Source of the DNA: Sediminispirochaeta smaragdinae DSM 11293
GTDB lineage: Bacteria > Spirochaetota > Spirochaetia > DSM-16054 > Sediminispirochaetaceae
Direction: 5' to 3'
Assembly: GCF_000143985.1 (NCBI RefSeq)
Contig: NC_014364.1
Location: 2,852,001 to 2,916,000, forward strand
DNA: 64,000 bases
This document shows positions 17,814-27,290 of this stretch, piece by piece (position 1 is the stretch's first letter; each line of letters begins with the position of its first letter). The notes below the pieces were generated by a model. It was not told where the DNA came from. It did not search any database and saw nothing but the letters and a program-made list of their open reading frames with translations. Made by a program: the position numbers and the translations under genes.

Positions 17814-18590
17814 TTACAGCACCATGCCGCCGTCCACAGATAAGGATTGTCCCGTAAGGTATCGGCTGTCACGGGAAGCCAAAAACGATACAACTCCCGC
17901 CATTTCCCAAGGTTCGGCAAGCCGCTGCATGGGGCAGTCGCGAGCCCGCATATCGAGCCATTCCTGTGCGGTCATACCATCCCTTCCTCCGACCACCCCG
18001 GCAACCGACTTAACCATAGCAGTTAAGGTATTCCCCGGGCAAAGGGCATTGCAGGTTGCACCGTAGGGGGCAAGTTCCATTGCTACGGAACGTGTCAAAC
18101 CGATTACCCCGCTTTTGCTTGCAGAATACTCGGCAGAGGCAGGCCAGCTTGTTTTTCCCGCCATCGAAGAAATGTTGATAATCGAACCGGACTTCTGCTC
18201 CATCATAACAGGAGCCACCGCCTGGTTATACAGGAAGGTACCGGTCAGATTTATATCGAGAAGGCGTTTCCACTGTTCATAGCTAACATCCACCAGGGGC
18301 GCCCCGGTGTAGAGCCCGGCCGAACATACCAAGATATCAATTCTATCAAATTGCGAGAGGACCTTCTTGGTCACCTCTGCCGCCCCCGTTTTATCGGTCA
18401 CATCCCCCATAATGCTTACGGCCTTTACGCCAAATTTCTCACAGGCTTCGACTGTCAATCTATTCTCATCCTCTTTCAGATCAACACAGACGATATTCGC
18501 CCCCTCCTCGGCAAACCGAAGGGCACAAGCCGCTCCTATACCAGTAGCCGCCCCGGTAATCAGGGCAAGTTGTCCGTTAAAACGTTTCAT
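17814..18590 (-). CDS. Short-chain dehydrogenase/reductase (SDR)
   Basis: 258 residues. The nucleotide motif T-G-A-A-T-G-I-G, D-L/V-T cofactor region, catalytic Ser in I-I-N-I-S-S-M-A-G, and Y-S-A-S-K (catalytic Tyr and Lys) are all present, so this is a classical FabG/KduD-type NAD(P)-dependent oxidoreductase. I favour ATG at 18590, with GAGG 8 nt upstream; ATG at 18608 lacks a ribosome site. It has its own promoter and palindromic operator and may be a separately regulated part of the carbohydrate catabolic region. Confidence 0.92.
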   Translation of the reverse strand: MKRFNGQLALITGAATGIGAACALRFAEEGANIVCVDLKEDENRLTVEACEKFGVKAVSIMGDVTDKTGAAEVTKKVLSQFDRIDILVCSAGLYTGAPLVDVSYEQWKRLLDINLTGTFLYNQAVAPVMMEQKSGSIINISSMAGKTSWPASAEYSASKSGVIGLTRSVAMELAPYGATCNALCPGNTLTAMVKSVAGVVGGRDGMTAQEWLDMRARDCPMQRLAEPWEMAGVVSFLASRDSRYLTGQSLSVDGGMVL

Positions 18591-18613
18591 TCCGGTGACC
18601 TCGCTCATGTATC

Positions 18614-18671
18614 ATTCATATAGATGTATATACATCATATGAATAATACCTCGTCATACTGGGGGTGTCAA
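18614..18671 (-). promoter_or_regulatory. SDR promoter with overlapping palindromic operator
   Basis: On the minus strand: TTGACA (18666-18671), 17-nt spacer, TATTAT (18643-18648). The downstream edge of the -10 overlaps a near-perfect inverted repeat (18614-18644) whose core GATGTATATACATC (18623-18636) is an exact 14-bp palindrome flanked by ATTCATA/TATGAAT. The form suits a GntR-type repressor, which is inference. No such regulator is encoded nearby. Confidence 0.72.
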
Positions 18672-18732
18672 TCGTAGATTGATCAATAATAAAGGAGGAC
18701 AGCTATCACAGGTGTGTATGCTCGTATCATCC

Positions 18733-19695
18733 CTATTTGCTCTTTAGGTTACTCATCGAAACAGCAAAAAGTAGTACAAAGCCTTTAACCAGCCACTGCC
18801 AATATTCATTCAGACCCAACATGATCATACCATTACTGAGAATGCCCATAATAAATGCACCAAAGAATACATTGACAATGCTTCCTTTACCGCCGTTTAC
18901 ACTAATCCCGCCCAAAACAGTAGCAGTTAAAACATCCATCGGGAAATTTGTACCGATGGACGGTTGCCCGGAACCAAGACGACCAGCCATGAGAATCCCT
19001 GCCAATGCAGCAAAGAAGCCGCACAATGCATATGTCGAAATAATTACTTTTTTTGTATCAATTCCGGAGAGCCTTGCGGCTTCTTTATTGCCCCCGACAA
19101 CATATATTCTTCTACCAAAATAGGACTTTTCAAGGAACCACCATCCGACAACAAATAAGAGTAACATGGTAAGAAAAGGAACAGGTATCCATCCCCACAA
19201 ATATCCTTGTCCCAGATATTTAAAGGAATCAGAGACACCTTTTACCGGAAGTGCATTTGTAATTAAGAAAGCTATGCCCTTTAGAATAGTTTGCATTGCC
19301 AAAGTTGAAATAAGCGGTGGGACATGCATAATTTCCGATGTAACACCATTAATCAAACCGAAAAACGTTCCAACCAGAAGGGTTAGAATAATTGCAAGAG
19401 GAAGCGGCACGCCTCCGTCGACTAAAAGTTTAGCACTCACCACACCAGCCAAAGCAAGCATCGATCCTACTGAAATATCAATGCCTCCAGTTATCATAAC
19501 CATCGTCATACCGATTGATGCAATGCCAATAAAAGATATCTGCCTTCCTACACTAAGCAAATTCGTACTGGTTAAAAAATTCTCGTGAGCAATTGCAAAA
19601 AAGATAATCTCAAGTACTAATATAAAAAGGATGCCATACTTTTGATAGAAAACACCTACAGTCGGCATCTTCTTCGATAATTTGATCCTATTCAT
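18733..19695 (-). CDS. Ribose-type ABC transporter permease (RbsC family)
   Basis: 320 residues, about nine to ten helices. The family's G-G-I-D-I-S-V-G-S segment and the ATPase-coupling loop G-N-K-E-A-A-R-L-S-G-I-D are present. It forms the homodimeric channel of the importer whose ATPase and binding protein are the next two genes upstream. It is the last gene of the eight-gene carbohydrate operon running from 27290. Confidence 0.92.
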   Translation of the reverse strand: MNRIKLSKKMPTVGVFYQKYGILFILVLEIIFFAIAHENFLTSTNLLSVGRQISFIGIASIGMTMVMITGGIDISVGSMLALAGVVSAKLLVDGGVPLPLAIILTLLVGTFFGLINGVTSEIMHVPPLISTLAMQTILKGIAFLITNALPVKGVSDSFKYLGQGYLWGWIPVPFLTMLLLFVVGWWFLEKSYFGRRIYVVGGNKEAARLSGIDTKKVIISTYALCGFFAALAGILMAGRLGSGQPSIGTNFPMDVLTATVLGGISVNGGKGSIVNVFFGAFIMGILSNGMIMLGLNEYWQWLVKGFVLLFAVSMSNLKSK

Positions 19696-19722
19696 TACTG
19701 CCTACTCCTCATCATAAGTACA

Positions 19723-21228
19723 TCACACAATGCCGGATGCCAATTCCATTATTCGAGGCTGGGTTGCTTCCTCATGAGTAAGCTCACCAGTAATTCTTCC
19801 TTCGTACATGACTAAAATTCTGTCACACATCCCGATAATTTCTGGCATTTCAGACGATACCATAATTATCGCTTTTCCATCGTTGCGTAAGGTGTCCATC
19901 AATTCATATATTTCGCTTTTTGCCGCAACATCAATACCGCGAGTTGGTTCATCAAAAAAAATAATGTCAGGCTGCATGGCAAGCCATTTTGCTAATACAA
20001 CTTTCTGCTGATTTCCTCCGCTCAAACTTGATGCCGGGAAATGAGGTGAGGCAAGTTTAATTGACAGGATGTCAACATACCTATCAATGAGCTTCTGCTC
20101 TTCTTTCTTTGATATGGTAGCGAAAATACTCAAATCTTTTATTTTGATCAGCGTCATATTATTCTTAATCGATTGCGATAAATGTACACCTTGACGCTTT
20201 CTATCCTCAGGAATCAATCCTATTCCTTTCTTTATTGCATCTTTTGGTGTTTTTATGGTGACTTTATTATCCCCATGTAATAGTACGTCTCCTGATGTCA
20301 TCTTATCAGCACCAAAAATTGCGCGTAAGGTTTCTGTTCTCCCCGACCCGACTAATCCCGCCAGACCAAGAATTTCTCCCCTATATAAATCAAAGGAGAC
20401 ATCTTGTAGCATGCTATTTTTGATATTTCTGACACTAAGAACCTTTTCTTTTTTTCCAAGAACCTGTTTCTTCAGAGGGAAATTCATACCTAATTCCCGA
20501 CCAACCATTCGTGAAATAATTTCATGCTGCGTCGTATCACTTGTTTTTAACGTTGAAATAACAGCACCATCGCGCATAATTGTTACACGATCGGATAGAT
20601 TTGTAATTTCTTCCATTCTATGAGAGATATAGATTATTGTAATGCCGTGTTCTTTCAAATTATTAACAAGTTTAAATAAAACATCTACTTCTTGATTTGT
20701 TAGAGGAGCGGTCGGCTCATCCATAATGAGAACTTCAACATGCTCTTTCAAGGCTTTTGCAATCTCTATCAGTTGACAATAAGCAACTGATAAATTGCAA
20801 ATATACGCCTTGGGGTCAATCTTAACCTCCATTCTTTCAAACAATTCTTCAGTCTGCAAAATCATTTCTTTTGTATCAACGGTAATCCCTTTCCTAATTT
20901 CTTTTCCTATAAAAATATTTTCATACACAGGCATATCAGGAACCAAATTAAATTCCTGATATATCATTCCAACTCCTGCAAGTTTTGCTTCTTTCGGTGT
21001 AAGGCGTGTATGAGGTATACCGTTGATACGTATCGTCCCGCTGTCAGGAATTATAGCTCCAGAAAGCATTTTACAAAGGGTTGACTTTCCCGCACCATTC
21101 TCTCCAGCTAATGCATGTACCTCACCTTTTCTGAAGTCAATATCAGCATTATGTAAAGCAATGATTCCTCCAAAGCTTTTCGTTAATCCTTTTATGTCAA
21201 CAACGATTTGGCTATGTGCAACAGCCAT
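19723..21228 (-). CDS. Ribose-type ABC transporter ATP-binding protein, double cassette (RbsA family)
   Basis: 501 residues. First half: Walker A G-E-N-G-A-G-K-S-T, Walker B L-I-M-D-E-P-T. Second half: G-L-V-G-S-G-R-T-E, signature L-S-G-G-N-Q-Q-K, Walker B I-I-F-F-D-E-P-T-R-G-I-D. The ATG at 21228 is preceded by GGGAGGA at a good distance; the first in-frame ATG at 21243 would itself cover that ribosome site. Base composition is noticeably more AT-rich than the nucleoside operon upstream, as is the whole 18.7-27.5 kb segment. Confidence 0.92.
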   Translation of the reverse strand: MAVAHSQIVVDIKGLTKSFGGIIALHNADIDFRKGEVHALAGENGAGKSTLCKMLSGAIIPDSGTIRINGIPHTRLTPKEAKLAGVGMIYQEFNLVPDMPVYENIFIGKEIRKGITVDTKEMILQTEELFERMEVKIDPKAYICNLSVAYCQLIEIAKALKEHVEVLIMDEPTAPLTNQEVDVLFKLVNNLKEHGITIIYISHRMEEITNLSDRVTIMRDGAVISTLKTSDTTQHEIISRMVGRELGMNFPLKKQVLGKKEKVLSVRNIKNSMLQDVSFDLYRGEILGLAGLVGSGRTETLRAIFGADKMTSGDVLLHGDNKVTIKTPKDAIKKGIGLIPEDRKRQGVHLSQSIKNNMTLIKIKDLSIFATISKKEEQKLIDRYVDILSIKLASPHFPASSLSGGNQQKVVLAKWLAMQPDIIFFDEPTRGIDVAAKSEIYELMDTLRNDGKAIIMVSSEMPEIIGMCDRILVMYEGRITGELTHEEATQPRIMELASGIV

Positions 21229-21278
21229 CCATCTTCCTCCCAACTATTGAAATAAAGGAAATCGTAACTATAGAAATT

Positions 21279-21313
21279 TGCATATTCCATACTATAGAAG
21301 TATGGAATATGCA
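21279..21313 (-). other. Perfect 14-bp intercistronic hairpin after the binding-protein gene
   Basis: Arms TGCATATTCCATAC (21279-21292) and GTATGGAATATGCA (21300-21313), loop TATAGAA, no mismatch. It lies 27 nt after the binding-protein stop and before the ATPase gene. No T-run follows on the minus strand, so it probably protects the upstream message or attenuates transcription, making binding protein more abundant than the membrane complex. Confidence 0.72.
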
Positions 21314-21340
21314 TTATCATATAATAGTAAATTTTTACTC

Positions 21341-22387
21341 TTATCGAAACACCGCGGCCAAATCGTCATCAAGCGTATATTCCGGCTCCCGTGACATGTA
21401 TTCAGCCACATTTGTTTTGTCTACAAGGAAGGTTGGAGCAATATAGTCACCATCGTAATCCATCCCAAGGCAGGCTTTTGTGAGTTTCTGGAGCAAAGCG
21501 AATCCCATATCCTGGACCAAATACTGATTTGCACACGTAGCTCGGAAGACAGAGCCTTTCGCTATATAACCAAGAGCTTCTGAAATACCGTCACACCCAC
21601 CTAAAAACATCTTGCTTGTATCAATACCCGCACCTACAATTGCCTGGTATGCCCCAACCGCAGCTGCATCTGCAGAACAAAGGACAACTTTGGCATCGGG
21701 ATGTGCCTGCAGAATATTTTCCATTCCTTCCATTGCAGAAACCGGCTCTACCGTTGAAATGGGCTCCAAGAACGTTATGTTCTCTTTCTTACAAACAGAA
21801 AGTACGCCATCGACATAACCGTAGTAACGTCCCAATGCCGTCTCAAGTTCAGCCTGGTTGAAACAAGCTACTACAGCTTTTCCAGCCAGTTCATCGTTGA
21901 TCCAGTTACCTGCAGCAACACCAAGACTGAATCCCCACTGATATTCATCAAATACAAAGTTCATTGTAACTCCATCCATTGAAGGATAGATACCCACTTT
22001 TATACCGGAATCCATTGCCCGATGCACTACATCTTCAACCGCACTTAAATCCAGTGCATTAAGCATAATCGCATCAACGCCAACACTGATAAAATTCTCA
22101 AGTGCTTCAACCTGTCTCTCCGGTTGCGAAGAACCATCAACAACAATAAGCTTTACTTTATTACCGGTGGCTTCACAAAAGGCTTTATAGCCTTCAACGT
22201 ATTGGACAAAAATTTCATTTGCCATATCCATCACACAACAGCCAATAGTAATTTCCGGTGCACTACTATTGTCTGATGCGGCTTGTTGTTCGTCAGCCTT
22301 GGCAGCAGACCGCTCAGATGATTTGTGACATGCAATAAAAGGCAGGCACAAGACAACAACCAAAAAAATTAAACCTATTCTTTTCAT
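21341..22387 (-). CDS. Sugar-binding lipoprotein, ribose/galactose type (Peripla_BP_4)
   Basis: 348 residues. A lipobox L-P-F-I-A-C (Cys20) marks a lipoprotein. The mature domain begins I-T-I-G-C-C-V-M-D-M-A-N-E-I-F-V-Q and carries the family's I-S-V-G-V-D-A-I-M-L-N-A-L-D hinge segment and D-A-A-A-V-G-A-Y-Q-A. It delivers a sugar or polyol to the RbsA/RbsC pair. GGAGG precedes the ATG. The ligand is not readable from sequence. Confidence 0.92.
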   Translation of the reverse strand: MKRIGLIFLVVVLCLPFIACHKSSERSAAKADEQQAASDNSSAPEITIGCCVMDMANEIFVQYVEGYKAFCEATGNKVKLIVVDGSSQPERQVEALENFISVGVDAIMLNALDLSAVEDVVHRAMDSGIKVGIYPSMDGVTMNFVFDEYQWGFSLGVAAGNWINDELAGKAVVACFNQAELETALGRYYGYVDGVLSVCKKENITFLEPISTVEPVSAMEGMENILQAHPDAKVVLCSADAAAVGAYQAIVGAGIDTSKMFLGGCDGISEALGYIAKGSVFRATCANQYLVQDMGFALLQKLTKACLGMDYDGDYIAPTFLVDKTNVAEYMSREPEYTLDDDLAAVFR

Positions 22388-22444
22388 TCGTTCCTCCCGC
22401 TACTATGTAAATATTCTTGTATCTCTACAAGATGAACACCCAAT

Positions 22445-23500
22445 TTAGAAACCATCGAAGTCAATCATAATTTTTCCCGTTACTTTGCCTGGGACACTCC
22501 AATCGGATACCAGATCAATGAGGTTACCTGGGGTTCCAATATTTGAAACAAGAGACATACCATCAATCTTTTTAGAATCTAAATAGTGAATTCCCAGGCG
22601 CCATGCATCACCAGGAAAGTTCAAATCATAAGATTGCCATATACCAAAGAGATTAATTTCGTTTTCCAGCAGGAATCTCATCTCATCTGATAAGAACGTT
22701 ATTGGTTTATCAAGATAGCCGACAAGGGCAACCTTACCATGTACAGCACATAATTTAATGGCCAGCATAGTTGTAGCCTGCAGACCCACGGCTTCAACGG
22801 TATAAAGGCATCCAAGACCAAACGTATCATCAAGATAGTGCTCAAAGAAACCTTCGGTCGTTGTATTGTAGCAATAATCCGCTCCCTGCCCTCTTGCTTT
22901 ATCAAGTTGATTATCATCTGAATCAAAAACAAAAATCCGCTTTGCACCTAAAAGCCGGGCACATTGAAGCAGCAACTGTCCAATGGTGCCCATTCCAATA
23001 ATGGCTATATCGTGTCCGGGATGAAAATCGATTCGAATCAAAGCATGAATGGCAACGCTTAACGGTTCCACCAATGCAGCAGTCACTTTATCCATTCCGA
23101 CAGGAACCTTCAAAACATTTCTTTCAGGAAGCACATTGTATTGTGCAAAAGCACCCATATTTTCCGCACGTAGCCCAATAAACTGTTTACTAACACATTG
23201 TCCGTAATGCCCTGTTCTGCAATGCACACAGCTATTGCAAACGAGTAAAGGAACAACGGTTACGAGATCACCTGCTTCTACGGTCGTGACCCCCTTACCG
23301 GTCTCAACAACAATCCCAGAAAATTCATGTCCGATCGTACTTGGAAAAAAAGGAACCTCGCCAAACAAAATTCTTGGCTTATCAGACCCGCAAAGGCCAC
23401 AGCAACTCGTTTTAACCTTTACTTCACCAGGTCCGCATGACGGCTCATCTACACTATCAATTCGAAAATCCATTGGCCCATATAATCGCATTATTTTCAT
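22445..23500 (-). CDS. Zinc-dependent alcohol/polyol dehydrogenase (MDR family), first copy
   Basis: 351 residues. Catalytic zinc ligands are in C-C-G-L-C-G-S-D and G-H-E-F; the structural zinc lobe is the four-Cys run C-N-S-C-V-H-C-R-T-G-H-Y-G-Q-C; the NAD site is I-I-G-M-G-T-I-G. This is the sorbitol/L-threonine/galactitol-phosphate dehydrogenase layout. The ATG at 23500 has a GGGGGTG ribosome site; upstream in-frame codons overlap the neighbour. It oxidises a hydroxyl of the imported sugar or polyol (inference). Confidence 0.9.
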   Translation of the reverse strand: MKIMRLYGPMDFRIDSVDEPSCGPGEVKVKTSCCGLCGSDKPRILFGEVPFFPSTIGHEFSGIVVETGKGVTTVEAGDLVTVVPLLVCNSCVHCRTGHYGQCVSKQFIGLRAENMGAFAQYNVLPERNVLKVPVGMDKVTAALVEPLSVAIHALIRIDFHPGHDIAIIGMGTIGQLLLQCARLLGAKRIFVFDSDDNQLDKARGQGADYCYNTTTEGFFEHYLDDTFGLGCLYTVEAVGLQATTMLAIKLCAVHGKVALVGYLDKPITFLSDEMRFLLENEINLFGIWQSYDLNFPGDAWRLGIHYLDSKKIDGMSLVSNIGTPGNLIDLVSDWSVPGKVTGKIMIDFDGF

Positions 23501-23513
23501 AAAACACCCCCTA

Positions 23514-24335
23514 TTATCGAATCCATTCCATGGTCCGATAATTCGGAAAATTCCAAGGATCGTGATGAAATATGATGTTTGCATCGTACTCTTTCTCAAG
23601 CTTACGTAATCGTTTTAACGTACGATCGAATCCAAGGGAATCATAAATAGTACCAGGCCGTACAATAGGTTCTTTGTAACAGATCTCTGCAGTTACCGCA
23701 TCGCTGGGGAAAATATAGGTACTGTTCTCTAGATGTAACATGAGCCCAATGACACAAGGTGAATGGCCTTCAAACAAAATGAGCTTTACATCAGGAAAAA
23801 GCTCAATATCCTCTTCAATCAAATTAAATTCAGCTCCATCGACATCAAGATTCTTTTTATAGTACAAAGCATCAGAATAACCTTTGCTGCTTTTATGACT
23901 TGCAACCAGTGCAAACGAAAACTCTTCTTTCCCAACATAAATATGTTTAATTGCCGGAGTACCTTTAAAGAATTCAAGTCCGCCAATATGATCCCAATGA
24001 CAATGTGAAATAATTATTGTTGAGATATCATTCACACAAAGGCCTAATTGCATTAATCGCTGGTCGACATACTCGTCACGTTTGATCATCACAGGATTAA
24101 TCAGGCGGTGCTCTTCGGGTCTTCGATCTATTTCTTCCCGCGCACCACATCCGACATCATACATAATATATCCTGCTTCAGGATGTTTGATGACGACACA
24201 CTGAAGTGGAAAAGTCATCCATGCTTCACCACGGTCCTTTTTAGCCGCCGTAGCAAAATTATATCCGGCAAAATTCCATGCAGCATCGTTTTGTCCCCAC
24301 CCATTTGGGAATAAGGCAAATTCTATCCCTTTCAT
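23514..24335 (-). CDS. Metallo-beta-lactamase-fold hydrolase, N-acyl-homoserine-lactonase-like
   Basis: 273 residues. The metal motif S-H-C-H-W-D-H-I-G-G gives His111, His113, Asp115 and His116, with a further metal Asp in F-P-S-D-A-V. The overall layout is that of AHL-lactonase-like proteins. Inside a sugar operon between two dehydrogenases, a sugar lactonase role is more plausible than quorum quenching, but this is inference. The ATG at 24335 has AGGAG at 7 nt. Confidence 0.8.
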   Translation of the reverse strand: MKGIEFALFPNGWGQNDAAWNFAGYNFATAAKKDRGEAWMTFPLQCVVIKHPEAGYIMYDVGCGAREEIDRRPEEHRLINPVMIKRDEYVDQRLMQLGLCVNDISTIIISHCHWDHIGGLEFFKGTPAIKHIYVGKEEFSFALVASHKSSKGYSDALYYKKNLDVDGAEFNLIEEDIELFPDVKLILFEGHSPCVIGLMLHLENSTYIFPSDAVTAEICYKEPIVRPGTIYDSLGFDRTLKRLRKLEKEYDANIIFHHDPWNFPNYRTMEWIR

Positions 24336-24383
24336 TATTCGACTCCTGTATGGACCTGCACCCATTGGTGCGTCTCATATAAA

Positions 24384-25427
24384 TTAAAACGTAAGCACGA
24401 CCTTAAGTGCTTCCTTTCTTTTCACCAAGCGGAGACACGCTTTGATTTCTTCCGCAGGAAGTACATGGGTATAGAAATCTTTTAGATTAATTTTTTTGTG
24501 ACGGATCATTTCTACCAAATCATCAATATGTGCCATCCGTTTATACGGCATATTCAACATATGGAGTACGGTATTATTTTGAAGCTGCCTCACATTGATC
24601 AGGGCATCATCTTTATGCAAGACACCCATCCCACATAAGATTCCCCCTTTTTTAAGAAAAAGAGTCCCTTCCAATAAAATTCTACTTGACCCTACTACAT
24701 CAAGTACGGCATCAAAGGAATTTTTCTCGATACAGTTTGCTACTGAGTCATTTGCAATATTAATAGTTTGATTAACGCTAAAATGTTTACAGGCATAGTT
24801 TAAACGTGACTCCACCGCATCAATCAGTACAATTTTACGTACGCCTATTGCATTTAGACAGGCGACAATGCCTAAGCCCATGGGGCCTGCACCGTAAACA
24901 AGGACATCCATACCAGCTTGTAGGTGAAAATTTCTTACCGCACTTAAGCATTCCAACAACGAAAGGACTACCGCACCGTCCTCAAATGAAATATCTCCGG
25001 GAATACGACCACAATTCTCTTCGGATGGAAAAGAATCGAAAGGAAGTCCGTCCTCCTCCATTGCCTTCCTATCAATTGCAACAGCATATTCCGCCATATT
25101 CCCATGGGTACAGGAATATTTTCCATACCAATACGGCGTATCCGGTCGCACAAACCTGTCCCCGATGGCAATGTGCCGTACCTTAGCCCCCAGTTCAATA
25201 GCCTCTCCGCAAGCCTCATGCCCTAAAACCGTTGGGTAGGGCTTTAAGCCCTCTGCTTCCGTTATAGTACCATTGATAATCTGCATATCTGTTCCGTTAC
25301 AAAATCCACAAGTATGAATTTTCACTAAAGCCTCATACGGTTTTGGTTTTGGCTTTGGAACGTCCGTTACCACGCTAATCTCGCCTGCTCTCAGAACAGC
25401 AATTGCTTTCATTGTTTCTGCCATCAT
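24384..25427 (-). CDS. Zinc-dependent dehydrogenase (MDR family), second copy, lacking the structural zinc lobe
   Basis: 347 residues. Catalytic zinc site C-G-F-C-N-G-T-D and G-H-E-A; NAD site Y-G-A-G-P-M-G-L-G. The four-Cys structural lobe present in its neighbour is missing and replaced by a Y-W-Y-G-K-Y-S-C-T-H-G segment, so it is a distinct branch rather than a duplicate. The start is ATG 25427 or 25424 behind AAGGA. Two different dehydrogenases around a lactonase-like protein suggest successive oxidations of one carbohydrate. Confidence 0.87.
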   Translation of the reverse strand: MMAETMKAIAVLRAGEISVVTDVPKPKPKPYEALVKIHTCGFCNGTDMQIINGTITEAEGLKPYPTVLGHEACGEAIELGAKVRHIAIGDRFVRPDTPYWYGKYSCTHGNMAEYAVAIDRKAMEEDGLPFDSFPSEENCGRIPGDISFEDGAVVLSLLECLSAVRNFHLQAGMDVLVYGAGPMGLGIVACLNAIGVRKIVLIDAVESRLNYACKHFSVNQTINIANDSVANCIEKNSFDAVLDVVGSSRILLEGTLFLKKGGILCGMGVLHKDDALINVRQLQNNTVLHMLNMPYKRMAHIDDLVEMIRHKKINLKDFYTHVLPAEEIKACLRLVKRKEALKVVLTF

Positions 25428-25498
25428 CTTATCCTTCTTTCCTTTTTGGTACCTTTGCCATAAAAATCCACCGTTTACGAAACTTGTGTGGGATGGGC

Positions 25499-26347
25499 TT
25501 AATACCTTCCTCCCGCATAGCAAACATCTATCCACTCTTTCACCATTGCCTTTACCGCATCTTTTACCGGTGTCAGGAGAGTCACTACATTATAGTCTTC
25601 CTTCTTTTCCAACTCGATTCGTAGCTGTTTGACATAGGTGCTATGCAGCATTGTCCCGACATTCACCTTGGCAATCCCATTTTTTATACAGGCCCGTACC
25701 GTCTCGTAGGGAATTCCCGTGCTTCCATGCAGAACCAAAGGAACAGAAACCGCATGATGAACATCACGTAAAAGATCAATATGTATGTGCGGAGGTTGTT
25801 TATAAAATCCATGCGCGTTGCCGATGCCAACAGCCAAAGAATCAACGTTTGTTGCAGAGACCATTGCCACCGCTTCTTCCACAGAACCAAGATACTCATT
25901 GCCTGTATAGGTGCCTTCTTCATTTGAACCACGGATTTTTCCGATTTCCGCTTCAACAATTACCCCTTTGTCATGGGCGTAACGAACCACCTCTTTTACC
26001 ATAGCAATGTTTTCCATCAATTCTTTTAAAGACCCGTCGATCATCACCGACATGTAGCCGCTATCAATAGCCTTTCGGCAAAGATCAACTTCCATGGCAT
26101 GATCTAAATGGTTCAGTACATATCCGTGTGATTCTTTATAGGCAACCTTCCCAAGAGCACCACAATAGTCGATGCCGAGGGTATTGACGACTAAGCTATT
26201 CGAGGCAATATACACCGGTGCCTTTCGGTCCCTTGCAGCTTCAACTATTGCAAGCAGTTCCCAGATATCGGAATAGTTGAATGCGGGAATGGCAAAACCT
26301 TCCCGATTTGCTGTTTCAATGAGTCCTTTCATATTGTTGTTATACAT
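25499..26347 (-). CDS. Class II ketose-bisphosphate aldolase (GatY/KbaY/FbaA-like)
   Basis: 282 residues. The zinc and substrate motifs of the family are seen: N-H-L-D-H-A, V-E-A-E-I-G, G-N-A-H-G-F-Y, L-H-G-S-T-G-I and K-V-N-V-G-T. These enzymes cleave fructose- or tagatose-1,6-bisphosphate, or related ketose phosphates, to dihydroxyacetone phosphate and an aldehyde. The ATG at 26347 (GGAG upstream) overlaps the kinase stop by 8 bp, so kinase and aldolase are made together, as expected for phosphorylate-then-cleave catabolism. Confidence 0.92.
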   Translation of the reverse strand: MYNNNMKGLIETANREGFAIPAFNYSDIWELLAIVEAARDRKAPVYIASNSLVVNTLGIDYCGALGKVAYKESHGYVLNHLDHAMEVDLCRKAIDSGYMSVMIDGSLKELMENIAMVKEVVRYAHDKGVIVEAEIGKIRGSNEEGTYTGNEYLGSVEEAVAMVSATNVDSLAVGIGNAHGFYKQPPHIHIDLLRDVHHAVSVPLVLHGSTGIPYETVRACIKNGIAKVNVGTMLHSTYVKQLRIELEKKEDYNVVTLLTPVKDAVKAMVKEWIDVCYAGGRY

Positions 26348-27290
26348 GTAAAATCTCCAGTTCAGTTTCAGTAGATAGGAAGTGTGTGATTTCCTGGAAC
26401 GTTGGCGAACCTTCTGTGGCACCAACTTTTTGAATAATGAAAGAAGCTACTGTTGTTCCATATTTCACGCAGCTAACGGGATCAGCTCCCTTTGCTAAGC
26501 CCGTAAGAAAGCCGGAAACAAACCCATCTCCGGCTCCTGTGGTATCAACAACCTTGACCCTATGTGTATTACAAAAGAATTGTTTTCCTTGAATATCACC
26601 ATATGCCCCTTTATCTCCCATTTTAATTACGACGTTTTTTACGCCAGCCGCTTTGAGCCGGAATGCCATCTCCCTAACGTCGTCTGTACCAGTAAGCATC
26701 CTGGCTTCATTATCACTTGGAATAAAATAATCGATAGAAGGAAGACAACGGCCGATCTTTTTCAGCCATTGCCCCGATCGATCCCAAGCAACATCCATAG
26801 AAGTGATCAAGCCCATACCCTTTGCAGCCTTGAGTAACTGCAATGTTCCCTCTCCGTCAAATGCAGGAAGATGGAATGTACCTCCGATGTGCAGAAACGT
26901 ATACTTTTTTAAAAGTGAGAGATCGATGTCCGAGATACAAAACGAGTCGTTGCTGCCATTGAAATGCAGAAACGTTCTCGCACCATCCTCTCTGATTAAG
27001 GCAATAACAGCCGATGTCGGAATCTCATCACAAACGCAAAGATTTCTTAGATCAACCTTTCTTTCCGCCGCTGCACCCTTAAGAAATTTTCCAAGAAAGT
27101 CACGACCTATTTTCCCCGAGAAACCCACTTTATTTCCGAGGCGTGCCAGATTGAGAGAAACATTAAATGCATCCCCCCCGCTTTTCAACGAAATTTCATC
27201 AACTGACATGCTGTCGATCGTAAAATCAATTCCATCGACGGATCTAACCAAGATATCAGCTACCAATTCTCCAACACAAAGAATAGACAC
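26340..27290 (-). CDS. PfkB-family sugar kinase
   Basis: 316 residues. N-terminal V-G-E-L-V-A-D, substrate glycines K-S-G-G-D-A-F-N-V-S, and the intact anion hole D-T-T-G-A-G-D-G-F-V-S-G-F mark an active ribokinase-fold sugar kinase. It is the first gene of the operon and starts with GTG (27290). Together with the aldolase it probably turns a ketose or ketose phosphate into the aldolase substrate. Confidence 0.92.
   Translation of the reverse strand: MSILCVGELVADILVRSVDGIDFTIDSMSVDEISLKSGGDAFNVSLNLARLGNKVGFSGKIGRDFLGKFLKGAAAERKVDLRNLCVCDEIPTSAVIALIREDGARTFLHFNGSNDSFCISDIDLSLLKKYTFLHIGGTFHLPAFDGEGTLQLLKAAKGMGLITSMDVAWDRSGQWLKKIGRCLPSIDYFIPSDNEARMLTGTDDVREMAFRLKAAGVKNVVIKMGDKGAYGDIQGKQFFCNTHRVKVVDTTGAGDGFVSGFLTGLAKGADPVSCVKYGTTVASFIIQKVGATEGSPTFQEITHFLSTETELEILHV

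Noticed and set aside
23514-24335. Quorum-quenching AHL lactonase
   Set aside because: The fold and metal motif fit, but nothing nearby suggests quorum sensing and the gene sits inside a sugar operon, so only a lactonase-like hydrolase is called.
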